From positions 1 to 37,588 of the IMG/VR virus record IMGVR_UViG_3300046323_000406: a stretch of 37,588 nt of DNA. The stretch is one strand, 5' to 3'. Shown here in pieces: positions 1 to 7,669 of this stretch (position 1 is the first letter of the stretch; each line of letters opens with the position of its first letter). The DNA comes from a virus. The position numbers were made by a program, and so were the translations under genes. The notes under the pieces are model-generated. The model saw nothing but the letters and a program-made list of their open reading frames with translations, had not been told where the DNA came from and did no database searches.

Positions 1-9
1 GGTGTGGGT

Positions 10-41
10 GGGCTCAGGGAACTTCGCGGTTCTCTGGGCCC
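10..41. terminator. Hairpin terminator between convergent genes
   Basis: A 13-base-pair stem (10-22 with 29-41) closes a six-base TTCGCG loop; two of the pairs are G-T wobbles. It lies between the end of the tail tube gene (if the ends are joined) and the end of the minus-strand gene at 51-242, which is where a bidirectional terminator is expected. The T tract after it is weak, so efficiency is uncertain. Confidence 0.6.
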
Positions 42-50
42 TTGCCATTT

Positions 51-242
51 CTACTTCGAAGCGCGTTTGACTAAGTATTTTCTAGGAGCGTTTAACGCAC
101 CGTGAGTTATCCACATGGTGATGTTACCACCAGCGTACTGCTCAGCTAGGAATATAATCCTATTCTTATCCTTCTCACTAATACGGCATTCAAGTCTTGT
201 AAGTGGATCTTTTTTGTCTAGCTTGCGGCGTGTTCTTTTCAT
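51..242 (-). CDS. Small ribbon-helix-helix-like DNA-binding protein
   Basis: A 63-residue basic protein. Its N-terminus is lysine- and arginine-rich. It then shows a short strand (residues about 16-20, RLECRIS), a charged helix (EKDKNRIIFLAEQY), a turn at GGN and a second helix (ITMWITHGALN), the pattern of MetJ/Arc-type RHH proteins. The ATG at 242 is chosen because AAGGAA lies eight bases upstream; a longer reading to 293 would overlap the divergent gene. It is one of only two minus-strand genes, lies inside the structural region and is divergent from the tail chaperone. I infer a transcriptional regulator. The target is unknown, but a GTACATA heptad lies in its upstream region. Confidence 0.7.
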   Translation of the reverse strand: MKRTRRKLDKKDPLTRLECRISEKDKNRIIFLAEQYAGGNITMWITHGALNAPRKYLVKRASK

Positions 243-292
243 GTGTATATTTCCTTGATTGCCGTACATAATCCAAGGAGAAATAAAATACA
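243..292. promoter_or_regulatory. Divergent intergenic region with a GTACATA heptad
   Basis: Fifty bases separate two divergent genes. GTACATA at 264-270 is the same heptad that occurs twice in tandem at 26865-26878. An AAGGAG at 274-279 serves the plus-strand gene, with a rather long 13-base gap to its ATG. I do not see convincing -35/-10 pairs; the closest minus-strand candidate matches only three of six positions in each box. Confidence 0.4.
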
Positions 293-778
293 ATGTTGAA
301 CCTAGAAGATTTAGTTCGTGAGCCTTCTGAATTTACTCTGTCAAAGACTGGTAAAACCTACAGACTAAATCCTTGTAGTTTAGCTGACGAGTCTTGGATG
401 CAGCGCACATTTGGAAAAGACATCGAGAAGATTTTTAAAGAGATGCGAATGCTAGAGCTGTCGAGACTTGTTTACCGTCTGATGGACGATGAATCTAAAG
501 AGTCCTTGGCACAGCAAGAAGTAACTGTGTACGACGAAGAAGGCGTAAAGACAAAGCAGATGATGGGTGGAGCTACTTTATTCCAGCACTGTGTTGTTAA
601 TACCAAAGAGAAGATGGCTATCGTTGAAGCGCTTCTAGTCACGATTGGTTTTAGTCGACCAGTTCAAAAAGAACTCATGGAAGGCCTTGAAAAAAAAAGC
701 CCGATAAACCCTTCGATTGGGGAGTTGTCTTCCACACCCTCTCCTCAGCCTACGGATGGACTACCGAGTACACCTTAA
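293..778 (+). CDS. Tail assembly chaperone, short form (G-like)
   Basis: A 161-residue protein directly upstream of the tape measure, the position of the lambda G/GT chaperones in siphoviruses. The short form would bind and protect the tape measure during tail assembly and is normally absent from the virion. The N-terminal half is helical and charged; the last 25 residues are proline- and serine-rich and of low complexity, as expected after a bypassed shift site. A run of nine A at 690-698 lies in the frame needed for a -1 slip. Identification rests on position and the frameshift arrangement rather than recognised sequence similarity. Confidence 0.85.
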   Translation: MLNLEDLVREPSEFTLSKTGKTYRLNPCSLADESWMQRTFGKDIEKIFKEMRMLELSRLVYRLMDDESKESLAQQEVTVYDEEGVKTKQMMGGATLFQHCVVNTKEKMAIVEALLVTIGFSRPVQKELMEGLEKKSPINPSIGELSSTPSPQPTDGLPSTP

Positions 779-1005
779 GCCGTACTACTCGCGAGATATT
801 TCAACGACTTGAGTTTATCGCAGAGGACAGAATGAATGATCTTCGCTTCAATGCGAAAATTCATAATTTCAACCTACCAGAAGTGAGTAAACCCGTAGAT
901 AATGAGAAGGTAGAGCCGATTGATGTTTCTAAGTTAGAGAACGCAATGGCACAAGCAAGAGAGCGCAAGCTCAGGGAGAAGTCGGATGTCAGAGCTAATC
1001 ATTAA
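293..1005 (+). CDS. Tail assembly chaperone, -1 frameshift product (GT-like)
   Basis: If ribosomes slip back one base at 691-697 (A AAA AAA), reading continues open in the -1 frame to the TAA at 1003-1005. This gives about 135 residues of the short form plus 102 new ones. The new part begins KPDKPFDWGVV, contains AYGWTTEYTLSRTTREIF and ends in a charged helix (ARERKLREKSDVRANH). It has no start codon or ribosome site of its own and fills the otherwise empty gap before the tape measure, overlapping its start by 20 bases. This matches the T-domain extension of lambda GT, which recruits tail tube protein to the tape measure. The open frame is directly seen; the shift itself is inferred. Confidence 0.85.
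690..698 (+). other. Ribosomal -1 slippery site (nine A)
   Basis: The run is read GAA AAA AAA AGC in the zero frame. The heptamer A AAA AAA at 691-697 allows both tRNAs to re-pair after a one-base backward slip, after which AAG is read at 697-699. No upstream Shine-Dalgarno stimulator or downstream pseudoknot is obvious by eye. Confidence 0.8.
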
Positions 1006-3190
1006 GATAGGCGGTGAGGCAGACGATTTTAAAGAAGCACTTGCCGACGTTAAAAAGCAAACCGAATCACTTGAAGGTCAGCTTACAAGTATCGCAGCAG
1101 TCAGCGCTGTGGCTTTTGCAGCTCTTACAGCAGAGGTTTATCTAAGCGTTAAAGCTTTTGGCGTTGAGCAAAAAGCTATTGGTGAAGTGACTCTTGCACT
1201 TCAAAACCAAGGCATATTCACACAGGAATTATCTAAGCAGTATAGAGCTGCAGCAGAGGCTATCGAGAGAAAGACTGGCATTGATTCAGACGCAGTCAGC
1301 ACAGGACAGGCATTAGCCCAGGGTCTTATCGGTCAGACAAAGATTACCGATGAGCTCACACAGGCTGTCGTAGACCTTTCTGTAGCCAAGAAAATTGATT
1401 TAAGTTCTGCGTTTGAAATAGTTGGAAAAGGAATCGCTGGTAACACAGCTGCTTTGAAGAAGATGGGAATTGACCTAGACGAGAACGCTACGAAGGAAGA
1501 GCGTCTTGCTGCTGTTACCGAGAAGCTTAATCAGAAGTTTCAAGGGCAAGCAGAACAGGCTGCAAAAGCTGGTGGCGGTTTAATTCTTTTAGACTCTGCT
1601 GTAGGAAATCTTCAGAAGGCTATCGGAAGTCGTTTAGAGCCAGTTCTATCGAAGGTAGTTCAGTCGCTTACGAACTTTGTGAATGCTGTAACTGAGAACG
1701 GTCCACTTGTGGATTTTATTGTCTCAGTAGGAGCTGGTGCTTTGGCATTTACAGGTCTTGTCACAGCTGTAGCTGGTGGCGTGTTGGCGTTTGCGAAGGT
1801 AAGAGCTGCTATGATTGCAGCGAATATTGCCATCGGTGGCACCAGCATAGCTATCAAAGGCCTCATAGGCGCGACTGGTATCGGTATTCTCGTGATCGTT
1901 TTAGCTGAGCTCTACTTGAACTGGGAGAGTGTCTGGCCTCGTATGCAGGCTGTATTTGAGACGTTCGTAAATAACATTAAGCCTCTAGCCACTGGTTTAG
2001 GTAAGGTTCTTTTCGGTGCATTTTCCTATAACCTTGTCTCGTTAAAAGAAGGCATCACGGAGCTTAAGGATGCTTTTAAAGTTGGGTTCAAAGAGTACGG
2101 TGATCTCGTTGATAAAAAGATAGCCGAAGATAAAAAAGCGGATGAGACTCAGAACGCCGATAAAGCAGCAGCAGCAAACGAAGCAAATGCTATTGAGGTA
2201 GCTGCTTTAAATAGGTCTAGAGCACTTCGCGCTGCAGAAGCAGACCTTCTTCGCGCAATGGCGAACGATGAATCAAAAGCCATTATTGATTTGAAGAAGC
2301 AGGAAGTTGAGCTTTTAAAACAAATTGAAGATGACAAGAACGAAGCTATTCGTGGCTCTCTTATGCAGCGCCTTGAAGAAGTTCGCTTGCTTGAAGCTGA
2401 GGCTATCGAGATAGACCGTGAACAGAGACTGTTATTGCAGAGTGAAATTCTTGCAGAGAACGAAGAGTTCGCAGCTCTTACAGCAGAGCAAAAAGCTCTT
2501 TTCAATCTTCAGAGTACAACTGACCTAGCGACTCAGATTCAAACCGAGTCACAGTTAAGAATTGCAGCAGCAACAAAGACTGCCTCTGACCAGATTAAAT
2601 TCAACAATGAGTATCTTGAGAACCAAAGAAAGTTTGGCAAAGCATACGCAGATTTGCAGTTTGCACTTCGTCAAAAAGAAGTACAGGGATCTCTACAGGC
2701 AACGAACGAACTGGCTGCATTACAATCTTCAAGCAACGCTACGCTTTTCGGGATAGGTAAGGCTGCTGCGATCGCAAACGTATCTGTTAAAACAGCTGAG
2801 TCTGCAATGAACATTTATGCAGGTTTCTCAACGATTCCGATCGTAGGACCAGCGTTAGGTATAGCTGGTGCTGCTGCTGCTGTGGCCTTTGGTGGTGAGC
2901 AGATTAAGAAAATTGCAAGCACACCTAAACCAGTGAAAGCTGCTTCTGGTGGTTTGATAACCGGAGGTATTCCAGGTTTAGATAGCGTACCAGCAATGCT
3001 GATGCCAGGAGAGCTCGTAGTTCCTACAAGAAACTTCGAAGAAGTTGTGGGTGCTGTTTCTAGCAACAGGTCAGGTCAGCAGTCTGGAAGCATGGAAATT
3101 GTTTTAAAACTCCAAGATAATCTTATGGATTTTATTGAAACGAAACTTGTAGAGCGTCAGAACCTTAACTTGAGCATACAGGGAGTCTGA
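986..3190 (+). CDS. Tail tape measure protein
   Basis: A 734-residue protein that sets tail length and is threaded through the tail tube. The N-terminal part has amphipathic helices and the typical segment around residues 95-200 (TGIDSDAVSTGQALAQG, GKGIAGNTAALKKMGID). Two hydrophobic stretches lie at about residues 245-275 and 285-310, with long charged coiled coils at about 370-560. The C-terminus is glycine-rich and carries the family-like ASGGLITGG...SVPAMLMPGELVV. At roughly 1.5 angstrom per residue it predicts a tail near 110 nm. Its start overlaps the frameshifted chaperone, as is usual. This is among the surest calls in the window. Confidence 0.93.
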   Translation: MSELIIKIGGEADDFKEALADVKKQTESLEGQLTSIAAVSAVAFAALTAEVYLSVKAFGVEQKAIGEVTLALQNQGIFTQELSKQYRAAAEAIERKTGIDSDAVSTGQALAQGLIGQTKITDELTQAVVDLSVAKKIDLSSAFEIVGKGIAGNTAALKKMGIDLDENATKEERLAAVTEKLNQKFQGQAEQAAKAGGGLILLDSAVGNLQKAIGSRLEPVLSKVVQSLTNFVNAVTENGPLVDFIVSVGAGALAFTGLVTAVAGGVLAFAKVRAAMIAANIAIGGTSIAIKGLIGATGIGILVIVLAELYLNWESVWPRMQAVFETFVNNIKPLATGLGKVLFGAFSYNLVSLKEGITELKDAFKVGFKEYGDLVDKKIAEDKKADETQNADKAAAANEANAIEVAALNRSRALRAAEADLLRAMANDESKAIIDLKKQEVELLKQIEDDKNEAIRGSLMQRLEEVRLLEAEAIEIDREQRLLLQSEILAENEEFAALTAEQKALFNLQSTTDLATQIQTESQLRIAAATKTASDQIKFNNEYLENQRKFGKAYADLQFALRQKEVQGSLQATNELAALQSSSNATLFGIGKAAAIANVSVKTAESAMNIYAGFSTIPIVGPALGIAGAAAAVAFGGEQIKKIASTPKPVKAASGGLITGGIPGLDSVPAMLMPGELVVPTRNFEEVVGAVSSNRSGQQSGSMEIVLKLQDNLMDFIETKLVERQNLNLSIQGV

Positions 3191-3192
3191 TA

Positions 3193-3990
3193 ATGGCGCA
3201 GCCGATTGTATTTTTAAACAAAAACAAATTAGACATCAGCAATCCAAACGTGACTCTTACAGCTTCTGAAGGCCAGGACTATGTCGACCTAGTAAGAAAT
3301 AGAAGCAACACTTCCGCATGGGTAACGACGGATTCAGATGACGCTGACTTGACGAATATTGTTTTTGATTTCGGTGAGACGAGAACGCTGTCTGAGATCA
3401 TTCTAGTGAAGCACAATTTAAAGTCCTACACGATTCAGTATTGGAACGGTGCTACTTATGTTAATTTTTCAACTATCATTGCACCTACAGCTAATGCTTT
3501 AGATACTACGCATCACACATTTACACAGGTCGAGACCGATAAAATTAAGTTAGTCATCAACGGTACGATGGTAGCAGACGAAGATAAGTACATTTTCCAG
3601 GTGATAGCTACGACAAGAATTGGCCAGTTCACCGGATACCCTATTATTAGCGGTTTTGAGATCGATAGAAACCGAGTCATCAATCAAATGCTCTCTGGGA
3701 AGAAATCAATTATCGAAAACATTGGCGGGATTAGTTTCGATCTATCCGTGAAGTTCTGGAATATCGTATCCGATATTGGAATCGTTGAAAGCCTTTATGA
3801 TGCAAGTGAAGGTTTCATTGTTTGGGTTTGTGGTGGTCAGGAATCGCAGTTCTTTACTCCTGTCAAAGGCTACCGAGTAGAAGATATGATCCTTATGAAG
3901 TGTGCGAATGAATACAATCCAGACTTTGTTAAAGGATGCTATTTGAATGGTTTAGATTTAAAAATAAAACTTGCTGAGGTCGTCGACTGA
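3193..3990 (+). CDS. Distal tail protein with an N-terminal beta-sandwich region
   Basis: A 265-residue protein directly after the tape measure, the usual place for the distal tail (Dit-like) or minor tail protein. Residues about 50-100 (IVFDFGETRTLSEIILVKHN, then YTIQYWNGATYVNFS) resemble the discoidin/F5/8C galactose-binding-like fold. The C-terminal half (from GQFTGYPIISGFEI) looks like a separate domain. I infer a ring at the tail tip with possible sugar contact. It ends by overlapping the next gene at its TGATGG junction, suggesting coupled translation. The exact family is not recognised. Confidence 0.65.
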   Translation: MAQPIVFLNKNKLDISNPNVTLTASEGQDYVDLVRNRSNTSAWVTTDSDDADLTNIVFDFGETRTLSEIILVKHNLKSYTIQYWNGATYVNFSTIIAPTANALDTTHHTFTQVETDKIKLVINGTMVADEDKYIFQVIATTRIGQFTGYPIISGFEIDRNRVINQMLSGKKSIIENIGGISFDLSVKFWNIVSDIGIVESLYDASEGFIVWVCGGQESQFFTPVKGYRVEDMILMKCANEYNPDFVKGCYLNGLDLKIKLAEVVD

Positions 3991-5204
3991 TGGGGTTTTT
4001 TAAAGTCTATCTTGCACCATTTGACGACGAGGGTAATTACTTACCATTTGAAGACATTACAAAGTACGTCAACGCTGGTGCTCTAGGTGATATTCAGGTG
4101 AGCCTTGACGGTAGCGAGTACCAGGTAGGAGTGTTCACGTTCTCAAATTTAAACCTAAGACTTAATAACGTCGGTGGTCAGTTTTCAGACATAGACCAGT
4201 CTCAGTCATTCTTTAGGTTCCGTCGAGGTGATTCGAAGGTAAAGGTTACGTGGCAGTTCACTGACAAAGACGAGTGCGGTGTGGTGGATGTTGACGACGC
4301 ATGGCTTGCAGAAGAGATAGAAATTTATAAAGGATTAGTGAGTGATGAGAGCTTTGCTACAGACCTAAAGACTCAGCAGGTATCCGTCACTGTTCTTGGT
4401 TTTGAGTCCATTTTTGCTAAGACAATCGTTCCGTTTGATACGGTTAGTGCGAGTGATTTAGTTTCCACAACTATTTTCAACATTCTAAATCAGGCAGCTA
4501 TAACGAATCTTCTGACTTTAGACATCGCAAACATTACGCCGAACATTGACCAAGCGATAGATAGTATCAGCAGCCTTCAAAACAAGACTGTGAAGGAGGG
4601 TTTAGATACTCTTCTTACCTGTTCAAACTCTGTTCTTTATATTGTGAACGATACGATTTACGTAGCTCCTAGAACGCCTTCTGCAGCTGTTGAGGCTACC
4701 TTTTACGGTCAGGCTTCTGCTGCTGGTGCTGAGAGCATTGTGGATATCAACGACCTTCGCAACGGTGTGTCTCGCGTGTTCAATTTTATTACGTGGAAGA
4801 ATGCCACGAACTCTGTGACCTCTGCTGAGTCTGTGACTAGGTACGGAAATAAAAAGAAGGAGTTAGATTTCACAATCTTCACTAACTCCACGAAGATAAA
4901 CAATATTCTAAACTCAATTCTCGACGAGTTTGCTGACGCAAAACAAGAGTTCAATGTCGTTGTGGCTTTAAACTATTCGACTTTGGATCTGAAGCTTTTG
5001 GATCGAGTGATCATTGACTACCCTACGGTGTACGTGAACTCTGAAACTGGTCTACCTATTTGCGGAATCGCAGAGTGGGGTGACTTTGTTTTACCAGCAG
5101 CTCTATGGTCGCTTACGATCGATGACGACGCACCTTATAAAATCATCAATAAAAAAATCAACTGCAAAAACCAGACGATTACGTTTAGAGTGCGAAAGAT
5201 ATGA
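3990..5204 (+). CDS. Tail tip or baseplate hub protein
   Basis: A 404-residue protein with no signal peptide, rich in beta strands and asparagine. It begins GFFKVYLAPFDDEGNY. Position between the distal tail protein and the collar proteins suggests the hub or tail-associated structural protein that closes the tube. No peptidase or lysozyme motif is visible. It overlaps its upstream neighbour by one base and the next gene by four. Family assignment is by context. Confidence 0.6.
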   Translation: MGFFKVYLAPFDDEGNYLPFEDITKYVNAGALGDIQVSLDGSEYQVGVFTFSNLNLRLNNVGGQFSDIDQSQSFFRFRRGDSKVKVTWQFTDKDECGVVDVDDAWLAEEIEIYKGLVSDESFATDLKTQQVSVTVLGFESIFAKTIVPFDTVSASDLVSTTIFNILNQAAITNLLTLDIANITPNIDQAIDSISSLQNKTVKEGLDTLLTCSNSVLYIVNDTIYVAPRTPSAAVEATFYGQASAAGAESIVDINDLRNGVSRVFNFITWKNATNSVTSAESVTRYGNKKKELDFTIFTNSTKINNILNSILDEFADAKQEFNVVVALNYSTLDLKLLDRVIIDYPTVYVNSETGLPICGIAEWGDFVLPAALWSLTIDDDAPYKIINKKINCKNQTITFRVRKI

Positions 5205-5857
5205 GCGTAGATAATTTAATAAGTCGGGTGAACGGACAAGTCATAGACGAGACTTGGTTTGCAAGAATGAAGAGAGCTATCACTGGCGTCTTCGTTCCTC
5301 GAGACGTTACAACTCTCGACGCTTCGGACGAAGCTGGTAGCCTTGGTTCTTCGACGTACCGATTTAATAGAGCTCATATCACCAGCGGATATTTGAGCGT
5401 CGGAATGATGAAATACAAATACGTCTACACAAGTATTTCTCCAGTGCTTGAAGCTGGTTGGATGCTGTGTGACGGTCGAGTAGTTTCAGAAGCAAATTAC
5501 AATACTGAGCATGGTGCAAATACTTGGGCATCAGAGGTGGTCAGCTCACCTATCAACGGTCTAAGACTTCCTGACTTTAATAATAGGTACATGCGAGGTG
5601 TGAACGGTAGTACTCAGTCAGGCGCTTCGCCTATCACAAGCGTTGGTAATGGAAGCTTAAGTATTTCTCACGCTCACGGTACGAACTACACTACTGGAGC
5701 ACCAAACAACGCTGGTGTGTCTCGAGGTAGTATTGCTGGTGTAACAAACTTCTCTGACGGTACGCATTCGCACACGTTTACTTTAACGACGCAAGACCCA
5801 GGCGGTGGACTTGATCCTCAGTACGTTCTTCTTAAAGTTTACATGAGGGTTATCTAA
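5201..5857 (+). CDS. Tail collar-domain protein, copy 1
   Basis: A 218-residue protein. Residues about 1-40 hold a short module (SRVNGQVIDETWFARMKRAI) shared with the next three genes. Residues about 85-150 carry the phage tail collar hallmark, GWMLCDGRVVSEANY followed by LRLPDFNNRYMRG. The C-terminal part has the histidine pairs HAHG and HSH seen in metal-binding short-fibre domains such as T4 gp12. The likely role is a receptor-binding or tail-tip fibre. It overlaps its neighbours by 4 and 1 bases and is the first of three tandem paralogues. Confidence 0.8.
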   Translation: MSVDNLISRVNGQVIDETWFARMKRAITGVFVPRDVTTLDASDEAGSLGSSTYRFNRAHITSGYLSVGMMKYKYVYTSISPVLEAGWMLCDGRVVSEANYNTEHGANTWASEVVSSPINGLRLPDFNNRYMRGVNGSTQSGASPITSVGNGSLSISHAHGTNYTTGAPNNAGVSRGSIAGVTNFSDGTHSHTFTLTTQDPGGGLDPQYVLLKVYMRVI

Positions 5858-6507
5858 TGGGAATTGAGACAATACCAGATAGAGCAAGTGGCCAAACTCC
5901 TCAACAGAGCTGGATTAATAATTTCAGAGATGTTCTGAGTGGAAACTTTATTGCTAGGTACTTAACTGGTGCGGTTCGTGCGAACTACGGACGTTTAGGA
6001 ACTCAGACGTATCGTTGGAAACGGCACCACGTCTTCACAGGTGACATGGGTGTAGGCGATATCATGCCTTGGTACGATTACAATGGTGGGTATGATTTGC
6101 CTCAAGGTTGGATGCTGTGCAATGGAGTGATAATTAACGAGGCTAACTACGACGCTCAACATACAACAGGAGACTGGGATAACTACGTAGTGTCTACGGT
6201 TTTAAACGGTATTTATTTACCAAGTATGGGCTCTAATTTCCCTCGTGGAACAACGGCAGCAATGCAGTCTGGTACTTCACCAATAACAAATGGTGGTATT
6301 TCAACTTTAAATCTAAGCCACACTCACGGATCACCAAGAACTACTTCAGGGCCATCGCCTACTTTTATTAACAGAACTTCTGCTGTGGATAGACTTGCTT
6401 ACAACGCTACACACACACATACTGTGACGATTCCTTCTGACCTTTCTTCTGTTCAAAATATTGAACCTGAACATTTACTGATAAAGTTTATTATGAGGGT
6501 CGTATGA
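5857..6507 (+). CDS. Tail collar-domain protein, copy 2
   Basis: A 216-residue paralogue of the genes on both sides. The N-terminal module reads DRASGQTPQQSWINNFRDVL, the collar core GWMLCNGVIINEANY followed by YLPSMGSNFPRG, and the C-terminus SHTHG and THTHTV histidine clusters. The THTHT segment is written by a CA dinucleotide run at 6409-6419. Sequence divergence from copy 1 is large outside the hallmark residues, so the duplication is old or under diversifying pressure. A fibre or adhesin at the tail tip is the likely role. Confidence 0.8.
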   Translation: MGIETIPDRASGQTPQQSWINNFRDVLSGNFIARYLTGAVRANYGRLGTQTYRWKRHHVFTGDMGVGDIMPWYDYNGGYDLPQGWMLCNGVIINEANYDAQHTTGDWDNYVVSTVLNGIYLPSMGSNFPRGTTAAMQSGTSPITNGGISTLNLSHTHGSPRTTSGPSPTFINRTSAVDRLAYNATHTHTVTIPSDLSSVQNIEPEHLLIKFIMRVV

Positions 6508-7178
6508 CGCTTTTAAATTTAACTGAAGTAGTCGCGATAAAAACAGATCAGTCAGCCTTTAACAATGTTCAAGATGCAATCACTGGCGATGTGTACCCAC
6601 GTACAGCAGGACTCGCTACAGACAAAGCTGGTGATTTAGGTTCTGCGACTTATCCTTGGTTGGCTGCAAACGTTGTGTCTGGATACATTCCAGGCGGTGC
6701 TACGATTCCTTGGTACGACTTCAATGGTCTTTTAGATATCCCACAAGGGTACATGCTCTGCAATGGCGATGTTGTTAGTCGATCAACTTATAACATTCAG
6801 CACAGAACAGGTGTTTCAGACACCACAGACTACTGGGCACTGTACATTGGGAGCTCACCTTTAGAAGGTCTTCATTTGCCATCGATGGCTTTGAGGTATT
6901 TTAAAGGTACAGTTTCTTCAACACAGGCTGGTAGCTCAGCTTTAACGTATGCTGGTAACATAGGAACAGTGGTTAACCTTCAACACAATCACGGCAGCGT
7001 TGTCACGACGAACGCTGTGGCTACAGTGAACGAAAGTAATGCTGGTCTTTTAACTTACATAGAAGCGACAAGTGGAACACACACACACAATGCTACAATC
7101 ACAAACGACCTAAGCACAGCTCAGGACATCACGCCGCTATCTATCGACGTGAAATACCTGATGAGAATTTTGGAGTGA
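6504..7178 (+). CDS. Tail collar-domain protein, copy 3
   Basis: A 224-residue third copy. The N-terminal module is the most diverged (AIKTDQSAFNNVQDAITGD). The collar core is GYMLCNGDVVSRSTY followed by HLPSMALRYFKG, and the histidine clusters are HNHG and THTHN. A CA run at 7077-7089 encodes the second cluster. It overlaps copy 2 by four bases (ATGA), so the three are probably translated in coupled fashion. A homo- or hetero-trimeric tip is possible but cannot be judged from sequence. Confidence 0.8.
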   Translation: MTLLNLTEVVAIKTDQSAFNNVQDAITGDVYPRTAGLATDKAGDLGSATYPWLAANVVSGYIPGGATIPWYDFNGLLDIPQGYMLCNGDVVSRSTYNIQHRTGVSDTTDYWALYIGSSPLEGLHLPSMALRYFKGTVSSTQAGSSALTYAGNIGTVVNLQHNHGSVVTTNAVATVNESNAGLLTYIEATSGTHTHNATITNDLSTAQDITPLSIDVKYLMRILE

Positions 7179-7182
7179 TGCA

Positions 7183-7653
7183 ATGAGCTTTAGCGATATT
7201 CCTTTAAGAACTAACGGTCAGAAGATTCTATACTCGTGGTTCAATGATATTCGAACTGCTGGTCTAGGATCCGGTGGGTGGACTAAATACACCGTGGCTT
7301 ATACTGATCTTTCTGCTGCTGCTCTTACAAATAACATCACACTTTTAACGCTTCCTATTTTAGGTAAAATTGAAGGTTTAGTTATAAAACACAGCGCTTC
7401 TTTTACTGGTGGAGCTTTGAGTGCTTATAAAATCGACGTTGGTATTGTAGGAGAGCTTGATAGATACCTAAGCCAGTTCGATGTGTTTCAAGCTGCTGGT
7501 GCTGCAGTGTTTAATTCAGTCGATTTAAATGAGATACCTAGTTTTACAGCTACAACTGCTGTTAAGATTCAAGCGACTTCTGTCGGAGCAAATTTAAGTG
7601 CTGCGACTGCTGGTAGTTTAGATATTTGGGTTAAGACATCAACACTGCCTTAA
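7183..7653 (+). CDS. Tail-tip protein sharing the collar genes' N-terminal module
   Basis: A 156-residue protein. Residues about 5-27 (DIPLRTNGQKILYSWFNDIR) match the N-terminal module of the three collar proteins, but the collar domain is replaced by an unrelated beta-rich region with many alanine and threonine residues. This suggests that the N-terminal segment is a docking module for the tail tip and the rest is an interchangeable head. It lacks any signal peptide. Its exact function is unknown. Confidence 0.6.
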   Translation: MSFSDIPLRTNGQKILYSWFNDIRTAGLGSGGWTKYTVAYTDLSAAALTNNITLLTLPILGKIEGLVIKHSASFTGGALSAYKIDVGIVGELDRYLSQFDVFQAAGAAVFNSVDLNEIPSFTATTAVKIQATSVGANLSAATAGSLDIWVKTSTLP

Positions 7654-7669
7654 TGGAGGAATGTTCTAC

